DNA of 64,000 nucleotides from Argyresthia goedartella. Taxonomy: Eukaryota > Arthropoda > Insecta > Lepidoptera > Argyresthiidae. A program made the position numbers and the translations under genes. Below the pieces are notes generated by a model. The model did not search any database and was not told the origin of the DNA. It saw only the letters and a list, made by a program, of their open reading frames with translations. The stretch is taken from positions 41,874,208-41,938,207 of the forward strand of contig OX463806.1 in the NCBI GenBank assembly GCA_949825045.1, written 5' to 3'. Positions within the stretch are counted from its first letter, which is position 1. Each line of letters starts with the position of its first letter. This document shows positions 45,090-56,296 of this stretch, one piece after another.

Positions 45090-48021
45090 CGATAATATAA
45101 ATCAATTAATCAATGATCTGGACGGCATAACGGTCTGTAAATCCATCCTTTCTGAGACCAGAAACTGCATAAATTATGTACCCACGTCGGAGTCCTGTCT
45201 AAAAATTATCTCTCAAAATATTAGGAGTATTGGTCACAATTTATCGGATTTTCTAGTGCTTCTGCACGAACTTAGATTTGACTGTGATATTCTAATTTTA
45301 ACCGAATGTTGGTTGTCTTGTACTCCTAAAATTCCTATGATTCAAGGCTATAAAAGTTTTTCTAACAAATCAATAATAAACCAAAACGATGGAGTGGTGA
45401 TATACTATAAAGAAAACTTACTCGTCACCATAGAAGAGCCAAACCTTGCCGAGGGAAGTTGTCTTATTCTAAAGCATAATAAAGACATAGCAGTTGTCGC
45501 TGTTTACCACCCACCTTGTTTCTACAATATAGAGAATTTTATAGATGGACTAACTAAAATATTTCAGGATTTATCATCTTTTCCTAATCTCATTTTGACA
45601 GGAGACCTCAATATTGATATATACCCAGGTAACCAAAATTGTGATGCCGACCTCTATTTAAATAAAGCTGCATATTATGGATTACTACCAGGACACACAT
45701 TTGTGACCAGGGATATAAGCAATACTTGCTTAGACCACTTACTCCTTAAAACGAAAAATGAAGCTGTTACGGTAGTTATGCACTCCACTATAACTGACCA
45801 TAAAGCTGTGCTTTTGTGTATTGCTTTTAAGCACAAAAAAGTTAATCCACCATCTACTCATTCTTCTCTGGACACAGAAGGCTTAGCAAAAACATTAGGT
45901 GACGCAAATTTTGAGTTTATTTTTGAGTTACAGGATCCAAATTCTGCTATGAATGAGTTCATAGGCATTCTTCAAGGAGCTATTGAGAAAAACACAAAAA
46001 CTCGGCAAATTTCAAATAAGAAACGCATCTTTAAGCCTTGGATAACTAGCGGACTCCTCCGCTGTACAAGAAATCGTGATAAATTACACAAGTAATCCAT
46101 TTCCAATCCAAAAAATGAAACTTTTAAACTGACATATAAGAGGTATAGGATTTTTGGTAACAATTTAATGAAAAATTTAAAGAGAGACTTTGAAAAGTGA
46201 TTACTCCATAAAGCGGGAAACAATACTAAACAGCTTTGGAGGGCTATCAAATCAATTTCCTCAACCACTTCAATAAAGGACCAACCTCGAGAACTTATTT
46301 CAAATCTTAGGCAACCCGTATCATCTTTAGAAACAGTAAATAATTATTTCATAAATGTGGGAAAAAATCTAGCAGAGGCAATAAATCAATCAGAACAAAT
46401 ACCTTTTCAGATAGAACAAAATTCTCTACTAAACTCATTTGTAATCTTACCAACGGATAATCAGGAAATTGAAAGACTCATCACGAATCTAAAGAACGAA
46501 TGTTCAGTCGGGTGGGATAAAATTTCAAACAAGCTCTTAAAATCCCATAAAAATCAGTTTGTTCCGATCCTTACACACATTTTTAACTTATGTTTAGAGA
46601 AGGGAATATTTCCTGATGCTCTAAAACAGTCTGTAATTATTCCGGTTTGAAAGGGGGGGGACCGGGATCGTGTTGAGTGCTACAGGCCAATATCTATTCT
46701 CCCCTCCCTCTCCATGCTTCTGGAACGAATCATGAACACAAGACTCACTAGCTACCTGGAAAAGAACGGTATTCTGGCTGAAAATCAGTATGGTTTTCGT
46801 GCTGGAAAGTCTACCTCTGATGCTGTACATGAGCTTACAAACTTCTTAGCGGAAAACCTTGACGAAGGAAAGCGCTGTCTGGGAATTTTTCTGGACTTAG
46901 CCAAAGCATTCGACACGGTCTCGGTTGAACTCCTTATAAATAAGCTGGAATTTATAGGTGTAAGAGGAGTCCAGTTGGACCTTTTTAGGAGTTATCTCTC
47001 GAGTAGAATCCAATGCGTTAAAATAGGTGAACTAACGAGCAGCACGAAACCGGTGAACTGTGGGGTTCCACAAGGAAGTATCCTCGGACCCACTCTATTC
47101 CTGGTTTATATAAATGACCTTTGTCGCCTTGCGCTACCGCAGGCCAAAATCATCGCTTATGCCGATGATACAGTCTTACTTTTTGCAGGTAGTGGATGGG
47201 ACGAGGTATTTGATAGTGCCCAGCGGGGCTTTGATATTGTTTCTCGCTGGTTACAACAAAATGTTTTGACCCTTAACTCCGAAAAAACCAATTATTTGAG
47301 TTTCTCCATCCTTAGCTCTATACAACCGAATATCGAATACAAATTATTTGCCCACACCTGCGATACACTTGGCCTGAATTCGTGTATGTGTAGAGTTCTG
47401 GAAAGGACACAAACAATAAAATATTTGGGTGTAACTCTCGATAATAATTTGAAATTTCAGCATCATATCCAGGCTCTTGGTTCCAAAATTAGAAAAATAA
47501 CATATGTTTTTAAGAGTCTCAGGCATGTAGCTGAGGCATCGCTTATGAAACGTATTTACGTAGCTCTTGCTGAATGCCTGTTACGTTACTGCATTACTAG
47601 CTGGGGTGGTGCCCATAAGACAACACTCTTACGCGTAGAGAGGGCTCAGCGTGCAGTATTGAAGGTCTGCACATTTAAACCTTTCATTTATCCTACAACG
47701 AAACTCTTCAATTTTTGCGACGTTCTAACTGTTAGGCAAATATTCATATAAAGTATTATACTGAAACAGCACAGTAAACTCGTTCCTAGTAATACAGCAG
47801 TAACAACAAAACGAAGAAAAGTATGCAAAACTGTAAAGGTGCGTACAAGCTTTATGCAAAGATTTTTCAAGTTCCTTGGACCTCATCTCTACAATGAAAT
47901 CAGCAAACACAGTGAAATGTACACAAAACCAGTATTTGAAATTAAGAAAACTATATACAAATGGCTAAGATCCCTAACGTATGAGGAAACTGAAAACATT
48001 TCCAAATCCAATAAAATTTAA
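45090..48021 (+). pseudogene. LINE ORF2: AP endonuclease plus reverse transcriptase
   Basis: A single reading frame runs from about 45090 to the stop at 48019-48021, interrupted by four stop codons (46093 TAA, 46198 TGA, 46648 TGA, 47749 TAA) and no frameshift. Endonuclease motifs in order: IISQNIRSIG, ILILTECW, LTGDLNIDI, NTCLDHLLLK and TITDHKAVL. Reverse transcriptase motifs: GWDKISNKLLK, CYRPISILPSLS, QYGFRAGKST, FLDLAKAFDTV, NCGVPQGSILGP and the catalytic AYADDTVLL, then YLGVTLDNNLKFQHHI and LRYCITSWGG. It nicks target DNA and primes cDNA synthesis there. The copy cannot make a full product, but the lack of frameshifts means it is fairly young. Confidence 0.9.
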
Positions 48022-48722
48022 CAAAATCAATCCAAGCTATTAACAAAAATAAAATATCTCAATAGGTATTTTAAAATAAATAAATAATAATAATTAAATA
48101 TTAATGATTAAATATCAATCATTATCAACACTTCCATTCACTACTCACAACAATAAACCATTCAAACATTACACTTTTCATCTTCTCTATACACACACAC
48201 ATACACATACATTACACAAACTAAGTTATAATTAAAAATTTAATGTTACTTTAATTTCAACTTTATGTTTTAATGTTAATTTTTAATAATTCTGTTCTAA
48301 TAATTTCAATATATGAATTTTTATTGTAATTTATCATCATGTCAAAAAATTTTCTACTTTTTAAAACTATTGGAAATTGTGTCATCTACTGGTGGGAAGG
48401 ATCGACTTATCCTATGCCACAGGGCTTGCCCTTTTTTAGGGAGTAGTGAATATCCCTTGTTCTTTACTGCGTAAAAAACAAGTTTTTGTGCATATTTACC
48501 TGAATAAAGTATTTCTATTCTATTCTATTCTATTCCTGCCTCGAATTGAGCTTTCGAATACCAGTCGACGGCGTCAAGGTCAGTACTGCTTTGTGACATT
48601 CCAATGAAAACCAACCCTACCAAGATTCCACGCCCTGTCGGTTAATTTAACAGGTTGGGTCAAACTGTACAATTCCAATTAGCCCCGTTTTACCGGTAAT
48701 GTTTTCTTTTATTGTTACTTAC

Positions 48723-48830
48723 TTCCCGAGACGGTCAACTTGTGGTAGGGGCAGTAGTCCCACGCTACCACGCCAGCGGGAGTCGGCGGCCAGCAGATAT
48801 ACTCGTCGAAGACAGGCCTGCAGTAGGCAC
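48723..48830 (-). CDS. Pdfr: PDF-receptor-like class B GPCR, ectodomain exon 1
   Basis: The 108-bp exon has acceptor GGTTTCAG and donor GTAAGT. Two bases complete a preceding codon, then AYCRPVFDEYICWPPTPAG and a DYCPYHK segment follow, ending one base into a codon that the 38647 exon completes as Ser. It carries three of the six ectodomain cysteines and the FD-x2-xCWPPTPAG core. CWPPTPAG is a hallmark shared with insect PDF receptors, while related DH31 and DH44 receptors differ here. The first ectodomain cysteine, signal peptide and start codon must lie further upstream (above 48830) and were not found. The N-terminal hormone-receptor domain captures the C-terminal half of the peptide ligand in class B receptors. 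Confidence 0.9.
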
Positions 48831-48859
48831 CTGAAACCAACAGTCTGGTCAATATTGTC

Positions 48860-50205
48860 AGCTCGGGAACACGTACAGTGCTACTAGCATCTTTCGGCGC
48901 GCGCCTGCCATATGAAATGAACCTTATGTCATTATACGTAAGCCATCAATGTCTCATCAAAGTGGCGCAACATTATTGTAGCAATCTACTCGCCACGGAC
49001 AAATTACACTGCTTAAAAATAGGCTTTTACCAACCCGAGAGAAATACGGCAAAAGTTATTGAATGAACTGAAACTGTACACCTTAATATCTCCAAAGCTG
49101 CAGCGATGGGCTAGCCCCTTAACAAGCAAAATGGAGTTTTGAATAACTGGCTAAACTTGGGTGCAGCTGTGCCTCTGCCACCTTGTATGGGAGAACGAGT
49201 GACGCTGTATGTCGTTTAGTTCAGGAATTTTTACGTTTCGATGAGAATAGCCTGCTATTGTGAAATATCACCTTACATTTTGCGGAAGATACACGCATTA
49301 CTGAGAGAGATAAGTCCTTTTTACTAGCAAAAAGGTCAGCGAGATGTTTGTTGCACGGCAACCACAGCCGTGCAACAATACACACGTATGACAAGAGCAG
49401 ACACAGGCAAGCGGATATTCCCGGCCGGAATCACGGCTGACGTAATTTACTGAAAGGTTTTGATATCGGGCTCTTTTAGACTAATACCGTCAACCGCGGA
49501 CCTACAAAAAAGTAACATATTGTTCAACTTCAAAACAAACTTCAAATCCTATACATTTTTGTCTTTAAAAAATGTTGAACAGCAGTTTTTTGTGGTAAGA
49601 CCCATAGACTCTGCTAAACAAGTTTCTGCCCTGTTTCAGCCTCTTACCTGACCAAAAAATAAATAAAAAACAGGGAGCTTTTGTTTTTTCTGAAATAAGA
49701 AAACTTTTAACGACAAAAATTATCTACATTGAACTCTCTGCAACTTTGTCATACACATTTTAGTGTATAATAAATAAAAATTAACTAAGCTCCCGGGGGT
49801 AAAAGTATCTCGAGCCCCCGCTCGACATCCTTACGGGAAACATACTCGAGTCATCAGGTCCCCGCAACAAGCCCATTCATTAAACATGTCAAACGATGCA
49901 ATGAGGGTTTTCTGACTTTGTACTATCTGACAGCTGTTTAGACCTGACGCCTACGAGGCGCCGCCTGGTGGCAGAAAAAGTATCGAAAACCCTCATTGTG
50001 CCGCCCTCCTTTCAAACCATTATTTTTCCTGTACTATTTATTTAAAGTCATTTTTTGTTGCCTATTTTCTTATTATTTTTTTACTTAGTAATTTAGGTTT
50101 ACTAAAATACATGTAAGCGATCCTTGCAACAAGCACTTTCATTATAAAGAGATGTCACACGAGACATTGGAAAAACTTATATTTTTAATTTTCTAATTTA
50201 ATAAT
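48860..50205. other. No gene seen (upstream intron or flank of the receptor)
   Basis: A search for an upstream phase-1 exon with a signal peptide gave nothing convincing. TTGTTGCACGGCAACCACAG at about 49346 and its near repeat GCCGTGCAACAA form a small inverted repeat. No coding support. Confidence 0.35.
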
Positions 50206-50213
50206 AATAATAC

Positions 50214-50455
50214 CTTGGACACTATTTACACACATTGATTGATCTAGCCCCAAACTAGGATTCCCTGTATCTTGGGTACTAGACAACGATGCACATAGTT
50301 ATATAGATAAATATTATACTTAGATAGATAAACAACCATGACTAGGGTACAAACTCCGTTCTCATCAAACAAATATTTGCCCCCACCGGGACTCGAACCC
50401 GGGACCCTTGGCTTCGTAGGCAGGGTCACTGCCGACTCGGCCATTCAGGTCGTCG
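50214..50455 (-). mobile_element. tRNA-derived SINE, family 2
   Basis: On the minus strand: head GGCCGAGTCGGCAGTGACCC, GCCTACGAAGC and B box GGTTCGAGTCCCGG. Body GGGCAAATATTTGTTTGATG, GTACCCTAGTCATGG, TACCCAAGATACAGGGAATC and GTAAATAGTGTCCAAGG, then a (TTA)n tail. Copies recur at 51734, 52667 and 56155. Confidence 0.85.
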
Positions 50456-50608
50456 GGTCGATTTACCCCCCAAATTCAAAATGTATTTGCCTACGTAACA
50501 CGATCGTGTTTGGGTCACAAAAATACAGAAGCGTACCAAGTTTCAACTTAATCGGTTAATAATTCGGTCGTTCAATAATACTTTTACACAGCAAGGACAG
50601 GCACACGA

Positions 50609-51480
50609 GTGATCCTACAATACTGGCTTAATGATAATAATCTACAAATAAATGTTAATAAGACAAATCTAATGAATTTTAATAATGTGATTGACATGAT
50701 TATAAACTATGAAAATCAAATAATTAAAAATGAAGATAATATTATATTTTTAGGTATTACAATTGACAATAACCTAAATTGGAAACCGCACATTGCACAA
50801 GTATGTAACAAAATTAATCGGTTTGTATATGTACTCTCCAAGTTGAGAAAAACCACGACTCAACAAACAACACTGGCTGCATACCACGGTTATGTTGAAT
50901 CAATACTTAGGTATGGTATAATTCTATGGGGAAATAGTACAGATTTCAGCAGAGCGTTCATCATTCAAAAGAAATGTATACGGGTCGTGGTGGGAGCTGA
51001 ACCGCGGGAGTCGGGCAAGCCGCTATTCCCTAAACTAAATATACTGCCATTACCGTGTTTATACATATTTGAAATCTGCAAATTCGTCCATCAAAACATA
51101 ACCTTGTTCACAACAGCTAAACAAAAGTACCCAAGAAATACTAGGAAACCAAACAGACTAGTTCTTGATCACAAGCCACGAACCGCAAAATATCTAACAA
51201 AGTACCAGATGACCTAAAACATCTACCAACAAATCTCTTCAAACATAAGCTCTTATCGTGGTTACTGCAGCATAATTTGTATTCATTAAGTGAGTTTTTT
51301 ATACTAAGAAATCAAAAGTAAATGAATAAAGCGTACTGTAAATAATAATAATAATTTATAACTAAAATATTTGCATGCTATAATATATAGTTGATTAAGG
51401 AACAACATGATATTTAAGAACTCTTACCACCTAAATCATAAGCAAATAAATGAATCTGAATCTGAATCTGAATCTGAATG
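50609..51480 (+). mobile_element. 5'-truncated LINE with (TGAATC)n tail
   Basis: The C-terminal third of a reverse transcriptase: YWLNDNNLQINVNKTNLM, IIFLGITIDNNLNWKPHI and SILRYGIILWGNS, then a thumb-side IIQKKCIRVVVGAEPRES. The frame breaks near 51195, and the last part (VPDDLKHLPTNLFKHKLL, SLSEFF) lies one frame away. AATAAA at 51445-51450 is followed directly by about five TGAATC units to 51480. The motif order is like the 18.5-21.2 kb element but the sequence is clearly different, so this is another family in the same CR1/Jockey group. Confidence 0.85.
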
Positions 51481-51733
51481 TTCCCGTATTTTATTTTTAA
51501 TACACGGGACCCTTCAAAGAAAAAGCAACCTCAAGAAAAGAAAAAAGTAAATATTTATAGGATTCATTAATTAAAATAGCCGCCTCGGGGCAAATGTCCC
51601 CATCACGCTGGCGGCGTTGCCAAGCTGCGCAGCTAGGGAGATTTGCTATCATCTCAATAAAAGAGTGAGTAATTATCTGTCACGACGATTATATTGTGCA
51701 AACATTCATATATTTTATAATTTTAACAAATAA

Positions 51734-52364
51734 TAATAATACCTTGGACACTATTGACACACATTGATCTAGCCCCAAACCAGGATTCCCTGTATCTTGG
51801 GTACTAGACAACGATACACATACTTATTTAGATTCATAATTCATAATTTCTTTATTGCACACAAATCATACAAAAAACAAGAGTTACATAAAAAAGTGTA
51901 CAAAGGCGAGCTTATCTCTAATAAGAGATCTCTTCCAGCAAACCAGGCAAACAAGGGAAAAGTTGATGGTTGAGCAGGGGTAGACCTATGTGTACAATAT
52001 ATAAAATAATAAATAAAATAAATTAAATAATAACTATAATAATATACTAAATACTTATTATATACTACAAATACTATTTTATACACTAAAATAGTATTTG
52101 TAGTATTTAAGTATAATATTTATCTATATAAGTATAATATTTATCTATCTAAGTATAGATAAATATTATACTTAGATAGATAAACAACCATGTCTAGGGT
52201 ACAAACCTCAGTTCTCATCAAACAAATATTTGCCCCCAACGGGACTCGAACCCGGGACCCTTGGCTTCGTAGGCAGAGTCACTGCCGACTCGGCCATTCG
52301 GGTTGTCACTCGGCCATTCAGGTCATCACTCGGCCATTCGGGTCTTCACTCGGCCATTCGGTTC
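51734..52364 (-). mobile_element. SINE family 2 with inserted LINE tail and expanded head
   Basis: The 3' part (51734-51830) and 5' part (52174-52364, minus strand) of one SINE are separated by about 320 bp. That insert starts TTTCTTTATTGCACACAAAT and has AAGAGATCTCTTCCAGCAAA, a reversed LINE 3' UTR. It ends in a perfect inverted repeat, arms 52130-52147 and 52156-52173 around TCTAAGTA. The SINE head is extended by a 20-bp tandem repeat of CACTCGGCCATTCGGGT. Confidence 0.75.
52288..52364. repeat. 20-bp tandem repeat, four units
   Basis: The unit CACTCGGCCATTCGGGTC with variable last bases occurs four times at a 20-bp spacing. It is an expansion of the SINE 5' end, since the neighbouring copy at 50214 has one unit. 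Confidence 0.85.
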
Positions 52365-52666
52365 GGTCAAAGGCATCAATAACACCGGCGGTTCTACGCT
52401 ACGTTAAAATCTTGACCTAAGGACTTGTACATCCAAATATGCCAAAGACAGCGTACCAATAGGTAGTTTAATGTTATAAAACATAGAATAGAAGAAGTGC
52501 AATGACAATATATACTTGAGAAAGGGGTTTCAGCAGGACCGGGTGGACCATGTCGCTGGACTAGTTACAAATTAAATGGATCATTCGTACGAGAAGGTGG
52601 CGAAACTGCAGTACCTACCTATTTCAAGAAATAAGCTGTTTTCGTGCCAGGCGTAGTTACATTTTT

Positions 52667-52895
52667 TGGCAGTGACCCTGCCTACGAAGCCAAGGTTCGA
52701 GTCCCGGTGGGGGCAAATATTTGTTTGATGAGAACGGATGTTTGTACCCTAGTCATGGTTTTTTATCTATCTAAGTATAATATTTATCTATATAAGTTTG
52801 TGTCTCGTTGTCTATATATATAGTACCCAAGATACAGGGAATCCTAGTTTGAGGCTAGATGAATGTATGTAAATAGTGTCCAATGTTATTATTAT
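52667..52895 (+). mobile_element. SINE family 2
   Basis: It begins GGCAGTGACCCTGCCTACGA with B box GGTTCGAGTCCCGG. Body GGGCAAATATTTGTTTGATG, GTACCCTAGTCATGG, GTACCCAAGATACAGGGAAT and GTAAATAGTGTCCAATG, then TTATTATTATT. Opposite in orientation to the two copies to its left. Confidence 0.85.
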
Positions 52896-52899
52896 TTTT

Positions 52900-53690
52900 C
52901 CCCTGGGTCTAGATTCTTGGTGTAACACAGAGGTTCCCCATTCTTTTTATAATAGACTACTTTCAAAATTTTGCTGGTTCCGGTGGACCCCTGCAGTGAC
53001 ATTTCTACCATATTCTAATTATGCGGTCACGCCAACGTAGACCCCCGTCGAGTCTCTCGTGGATCCCTGGGAGTTCATCTGGACCACTATGGTCTAACAG
53101 GTAATATGTCTTTTTTCGGGAGTTCCCGCTGGAGAATCAGAAGTAAAACTTGTACTTAATTATTCAAACTACCTAACTGTTATATCACTCACAGTTTAGG
53201 TTTAAATTGAGTAATTAGGACGTGAAACCACGGAAAGCCCGAAGCCCACCCAGCCACCCGAGATAAAACGATAGATTAGGAGTTGCATGTCATGACATGT
53301 GATGCCACGCCACATCCATATATTACTTGACAGATCACGTGTCAAGACTCACGTCACGTTATTTATGTGTTCAGCTCACGGAATTTAATTTCCGACCCAC
53401 CTAAGGTTGAATATTGAATGACAAACTGGAACCGATCCATGAATACCGATACAGCTCGTTTGTTGCTATGACGACCTTAAATGCATTATTTACTAGTAAC
53501 TATAGGCAACTGATTAATTCTTACCCCTACTAGTAAACTTGGAATAAAAGTTGTGCCGAGGAATAATCAAAATTTTTACTTATAAACTAGGAATAACTTA
53601 AACCTAGCATAACGCCGGCGTAACAGTCCTCTGTAGTGCTATTCGAACCCCGAACCTTGTATAAGTTCGGAATAACCTATTAACATGGTG
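52900..53690. other. No gene seen
   Basis: The left end of the Harbinger-like element should lie somewhere in here, but its terminal repeat could not be identified. Confidence 0.35.
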
Positions 53691-53725
53691 ATTTTGTGTT
53701 TGATTTATTTCGGTATTTAATAAAA

Positions 53726-54951
53726 ATGGCCAGAGCAGTTGAGGCAGTGGAGGAAATTTATAACCTGGCGAACTTCATCAATGATATGCAAAACGCAAGA
53801 AACGTGAAAACATTCAAAAGTAGAGAGGACCCATTTGAATTGTACAGCGATGAAGAATTTCGTGTAAAATATCGATTTTCCAAAAGAGGTGTTATGTTTT
53901 TGGATCAACTGATAGGTAGTTCTTTGATTATGTACCAACGAGAGAGTGGTTTATCTTCAATTCTCCAGAACCTGATAGCTCTAAGATATTGGGGCCGCAA
54001 TCAAGTAACTGATAAATATATATAAGTAACAACACAATTAGACATGTAAATTGTCCTTTTAATTCGGCGGTACACAGGTACCTAAATAAAATGGTTATGT
54101 ATTGTAATATTTCAGATACAAGATGATGGGGCAGATATTCATGGCCTTAGCAAGTAATCAGTCACAACAGTATGCAGACGAGTAGCAAGAGCACTGTTGG
54201 TTTCATTATATTAAAATGCCCTTTCTCTCAACGAACAACTCAACAAGTGTATGGAAAAAATCGAGACAATAGCTGGATTTAAAACGGTAGTTGGTGCCAT
54301 GGATTGTATACACACAAAAATATCTAAAGTAATGGGACCTAGTGGTCAATTTTATTGAAATCGCAAAGGATTTAGCTCCTTCAATGTTCACGTATGTACC
54401 TTTTCTTTGTAGATTAACTAACTAACAAGTTAAATTAATTAACTTATGAAGGTATTCATAGTTTGTCATTATTTCAGGCTGTTTGTGATGCAACATTGAA
54501 AATTAATAACATTGTTGCACATTGGCGAGGTGGCACGCACGACTCTCGGATTTTTAATGAAAGCCAACTGGAAGAATGCTTTGAAGAGGGTCAAACATTT
54601 CATGGCAGATTGCTAAGGGACTCCGGGTATGCCTGCACCCATTACTTGTTTACACCGGTGCTAAATCCTACAACTCCTAAGGAAAAAGCATATAATTATA
54701 CTCATATAAGGACTCGAAATGCGATTGAGAGATGTTTTGGTGTGTGGAAATCCAGGTTCAGGTGTCTACTAAATGGGATCCGGACGTCTCTTGAAAATAC
54801 AAAAATGTACTTGGTGGCATTGGCAGTGCTTCACAATATAGATATTGAGTTCAGCTCAATTTCTTTCAGAGAGGAGGATTTCACGGATGAAGAAGATAAT
54901 GAGACATCCCAATCCCAGCCAGCGCACCAATTACTAATCAAAATACATTGA
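53726..54951 (+). pseudogene. HARBI1-like (PIF/Harbinger) transposase, three exons, stops in exon 2
   Basis: Exon 1 is 53726-54004, exon 2 is 54116-54391 and exon 3 is 54478-54951. The introns (111 and 86 bp) have GT-AG ends and all junctions are phase 0, giving about 342 codons, the usual HARBI1 length. Exon 2 has QDDGADIHGLSK and GAMDCIHTKISK (first Asp). Exon 3 has AVCDATLKINNIVAHWRGG, THDSRIFNESQLEE, LLRDSGY (second Asp) and RTRNAIERCFGVWKSRF (Glu), 35 residues apart. Three in-frame stops in exon 2 (about 54155, 54212 and 54357) make it a pseudogene. Terminal repeats and the 3-bp target duplication were not found. Confidence 0.9.
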
Positions 54952-54959
54952 TAGGGAAT

Positions 54960-55435
54960 GCAGTTAGAGCCATATTCTTAGAGGCCACTTCTAAGGTATG
55001 TATTTTAATAAAACATATAACACTTATTTCACCTAATATTTATTATATGTAGTTTTAAGATGATATTTTTTTAAGATATTGTTCTTGTTTCCCTTACTGC
55101 AATTATTTCCCTTATTACAGCAACTACTAAGGGAAATAATTAAACCCTTTATAAAAATAATAGAAAACAAGGATCTGAGTACAAACACATTTTTATTAGT
55201 AGGGCAGAATCTGCCCTGCCGAAAATACTCGACGCTGTTATATGTCGAATTACTTGAAAACTAATGAGAATTTAAATGTGAAGTAAGGTAAATTTCATTT
55301 TGTGATCCTTTGCCTCATGTATATTCAAAGCTTACCCCCTCACAGCACAACACCGCGTCCTATATGCACGGTTTTAGAGTCCGGGCTATTTGATTGTGGT
55401 AAGCACTCCTCTGCTCTATCAGGGACAGACCTTCT
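54960..55435. other. No gene seen
   Basis: Probably the 3' part of the Harbinger-like element. It contains an inverted pair TTGCAATTATTTCCCTTA with TAAGGGAAATAATTAA (about 55098-55142). Confidence 0.35.
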
Positions 55436-55439
55436 CTCA

Positions 55440-55500
55440 ATATATTTAAAAGCCGCGTGAAAAAGCATTTCCTTTCTATTTAGAAATGTAGGTAGCATGT
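55440..55500 (+). mobile_element. LINE C-terminal tail fragment
   Basis: The frame FKSRVKKHFLSI followed by a stop (about 55448-55486) is the usual last line of CR1/Jockey-type reverse transcriptases. Preceding sequence is too decayed to read. Confidence 0.45.
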
Positions 55501-55523
55501 ATGTATTTATTAGTATATGTAAA

Positions 55524-55828
55524 TGTCACCCTAAGATTGTCAAAACCGTTAGTTTATAATCTAAGGCGTTAGTTTGTAAACTATCGATTTTTTTTAAAGC
55601 AGACCGTCAGGTTTTAGATTTCACGTTTCTTTTGTTCTTACATGTCAACCTAACACGGAGACTATTCGGGGGCTTCGCTGTGCTCGCCCCCTCTAGTTTC
55701 CGCCTAAGCTACCGCAATGTTTGGACTAGTATTTCCTTAGCAATTCAAGTTTAAACCAGTTCACAATTTAACGGTTTTAACGTCCATCTATTGCTTACTT
55801 TCTATACCTGGGCAACAATGTACTATTA
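55524..55828. mobile_element. MITE family C copy joined to half of the 36-kb fold-back
   Basis: The left terminus GTCACCCTAAGATTGTCAAA then ACCGTTAG, core GTTCTTACATGTCAACC, CTATTCGGGGGCTTCG and CTAAGCTACCGCAATG, right part ending ACGGTTTTAA. It passes directly into GTCCATCTATTGCTTACTTT and ACCTGGGCAACAATGTAC, the right half of the fold-back at 36041-36120. Confidence 0.65.
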
Positions 55829-56154
55829 AGTGGAGCCATACTTAGAAGTTAAGCGTCGGTCTACTTCTCCTTATTTCGCTTAGAAAATGAACAAAATTTA
55901 ACAAAACATCACAAATGTTTTGTTGAATTTTGTTTTTTACTATCAGATAAAGAACACCGGCGACCGCCCATACATACTTTTATCTGAAGCGAATTCTTTA
56001 CATCTACATTTGAGAATCGTCTTATTTGATAGATTTTTGTTCATAAAAAAACGGTCAAGTGCGAATAGGAAAAACGTAAAACGACAGTCTTTTGTACGAG
56101 TTTACCTTTTTAAATTTTAGTAATAAATTCTTAAAGGCGAGTATTTCTTGTTGT

Positions 56155-56290
56155 TGTCATGGTTTTTTATCTATTTAAGTATGATATTTATCTATATAAG
56201 TATGTATCGTTGTCTAGTAAAGAGACCTAAGATACAGGAAATCCTAGTTTGGGGCTCGATCAATGTGTGTAAATAGTGTCCAAGGTATTA
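56155..56290 (+). mobile_element. SINE family 2, 3' part
   Basis: TCATGGTTTTTTATCTATTT, ACCTAAGATACAGGAAATCC, TAGTTTGGGGCTCGATC and GTAAATAGTGTCCAAGG, then (ATT)n. The head is missing. Confidence 0.7.
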
Positions 56291-56296
56291 TTATTA

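Larger units (their letters stand above)
43080..48535 (+). mobile_element. Near full-length two-ORF CR1/Jockey-like LINE
   Basis: An approximately 5.4-kb element, antisense to the receptor gene. A GC-rich 5' UTR (start estimated) leads to ORF1 (43739-44717), then ORF2 with AP-like endonuclease and reverse transcriptase (about 45090-48021), a 500-bp AT-rich 3' UTR, AATAAA at 48503-48508 and a TATTC x about 5 tail (48515-48535). Damage is light: one frameshift in ORF1, disruption between the ORFs and four in-frame stops in ORF2. It lies wholly in one receptor intron and ends about 190 bp from an exon. Confidence 0.92.

Noticed and set aside
52288..52364. CRISPR-like array
   Set aside because: Direct 20-bp tandem units with no spacers in a eukaryotic SINE head.
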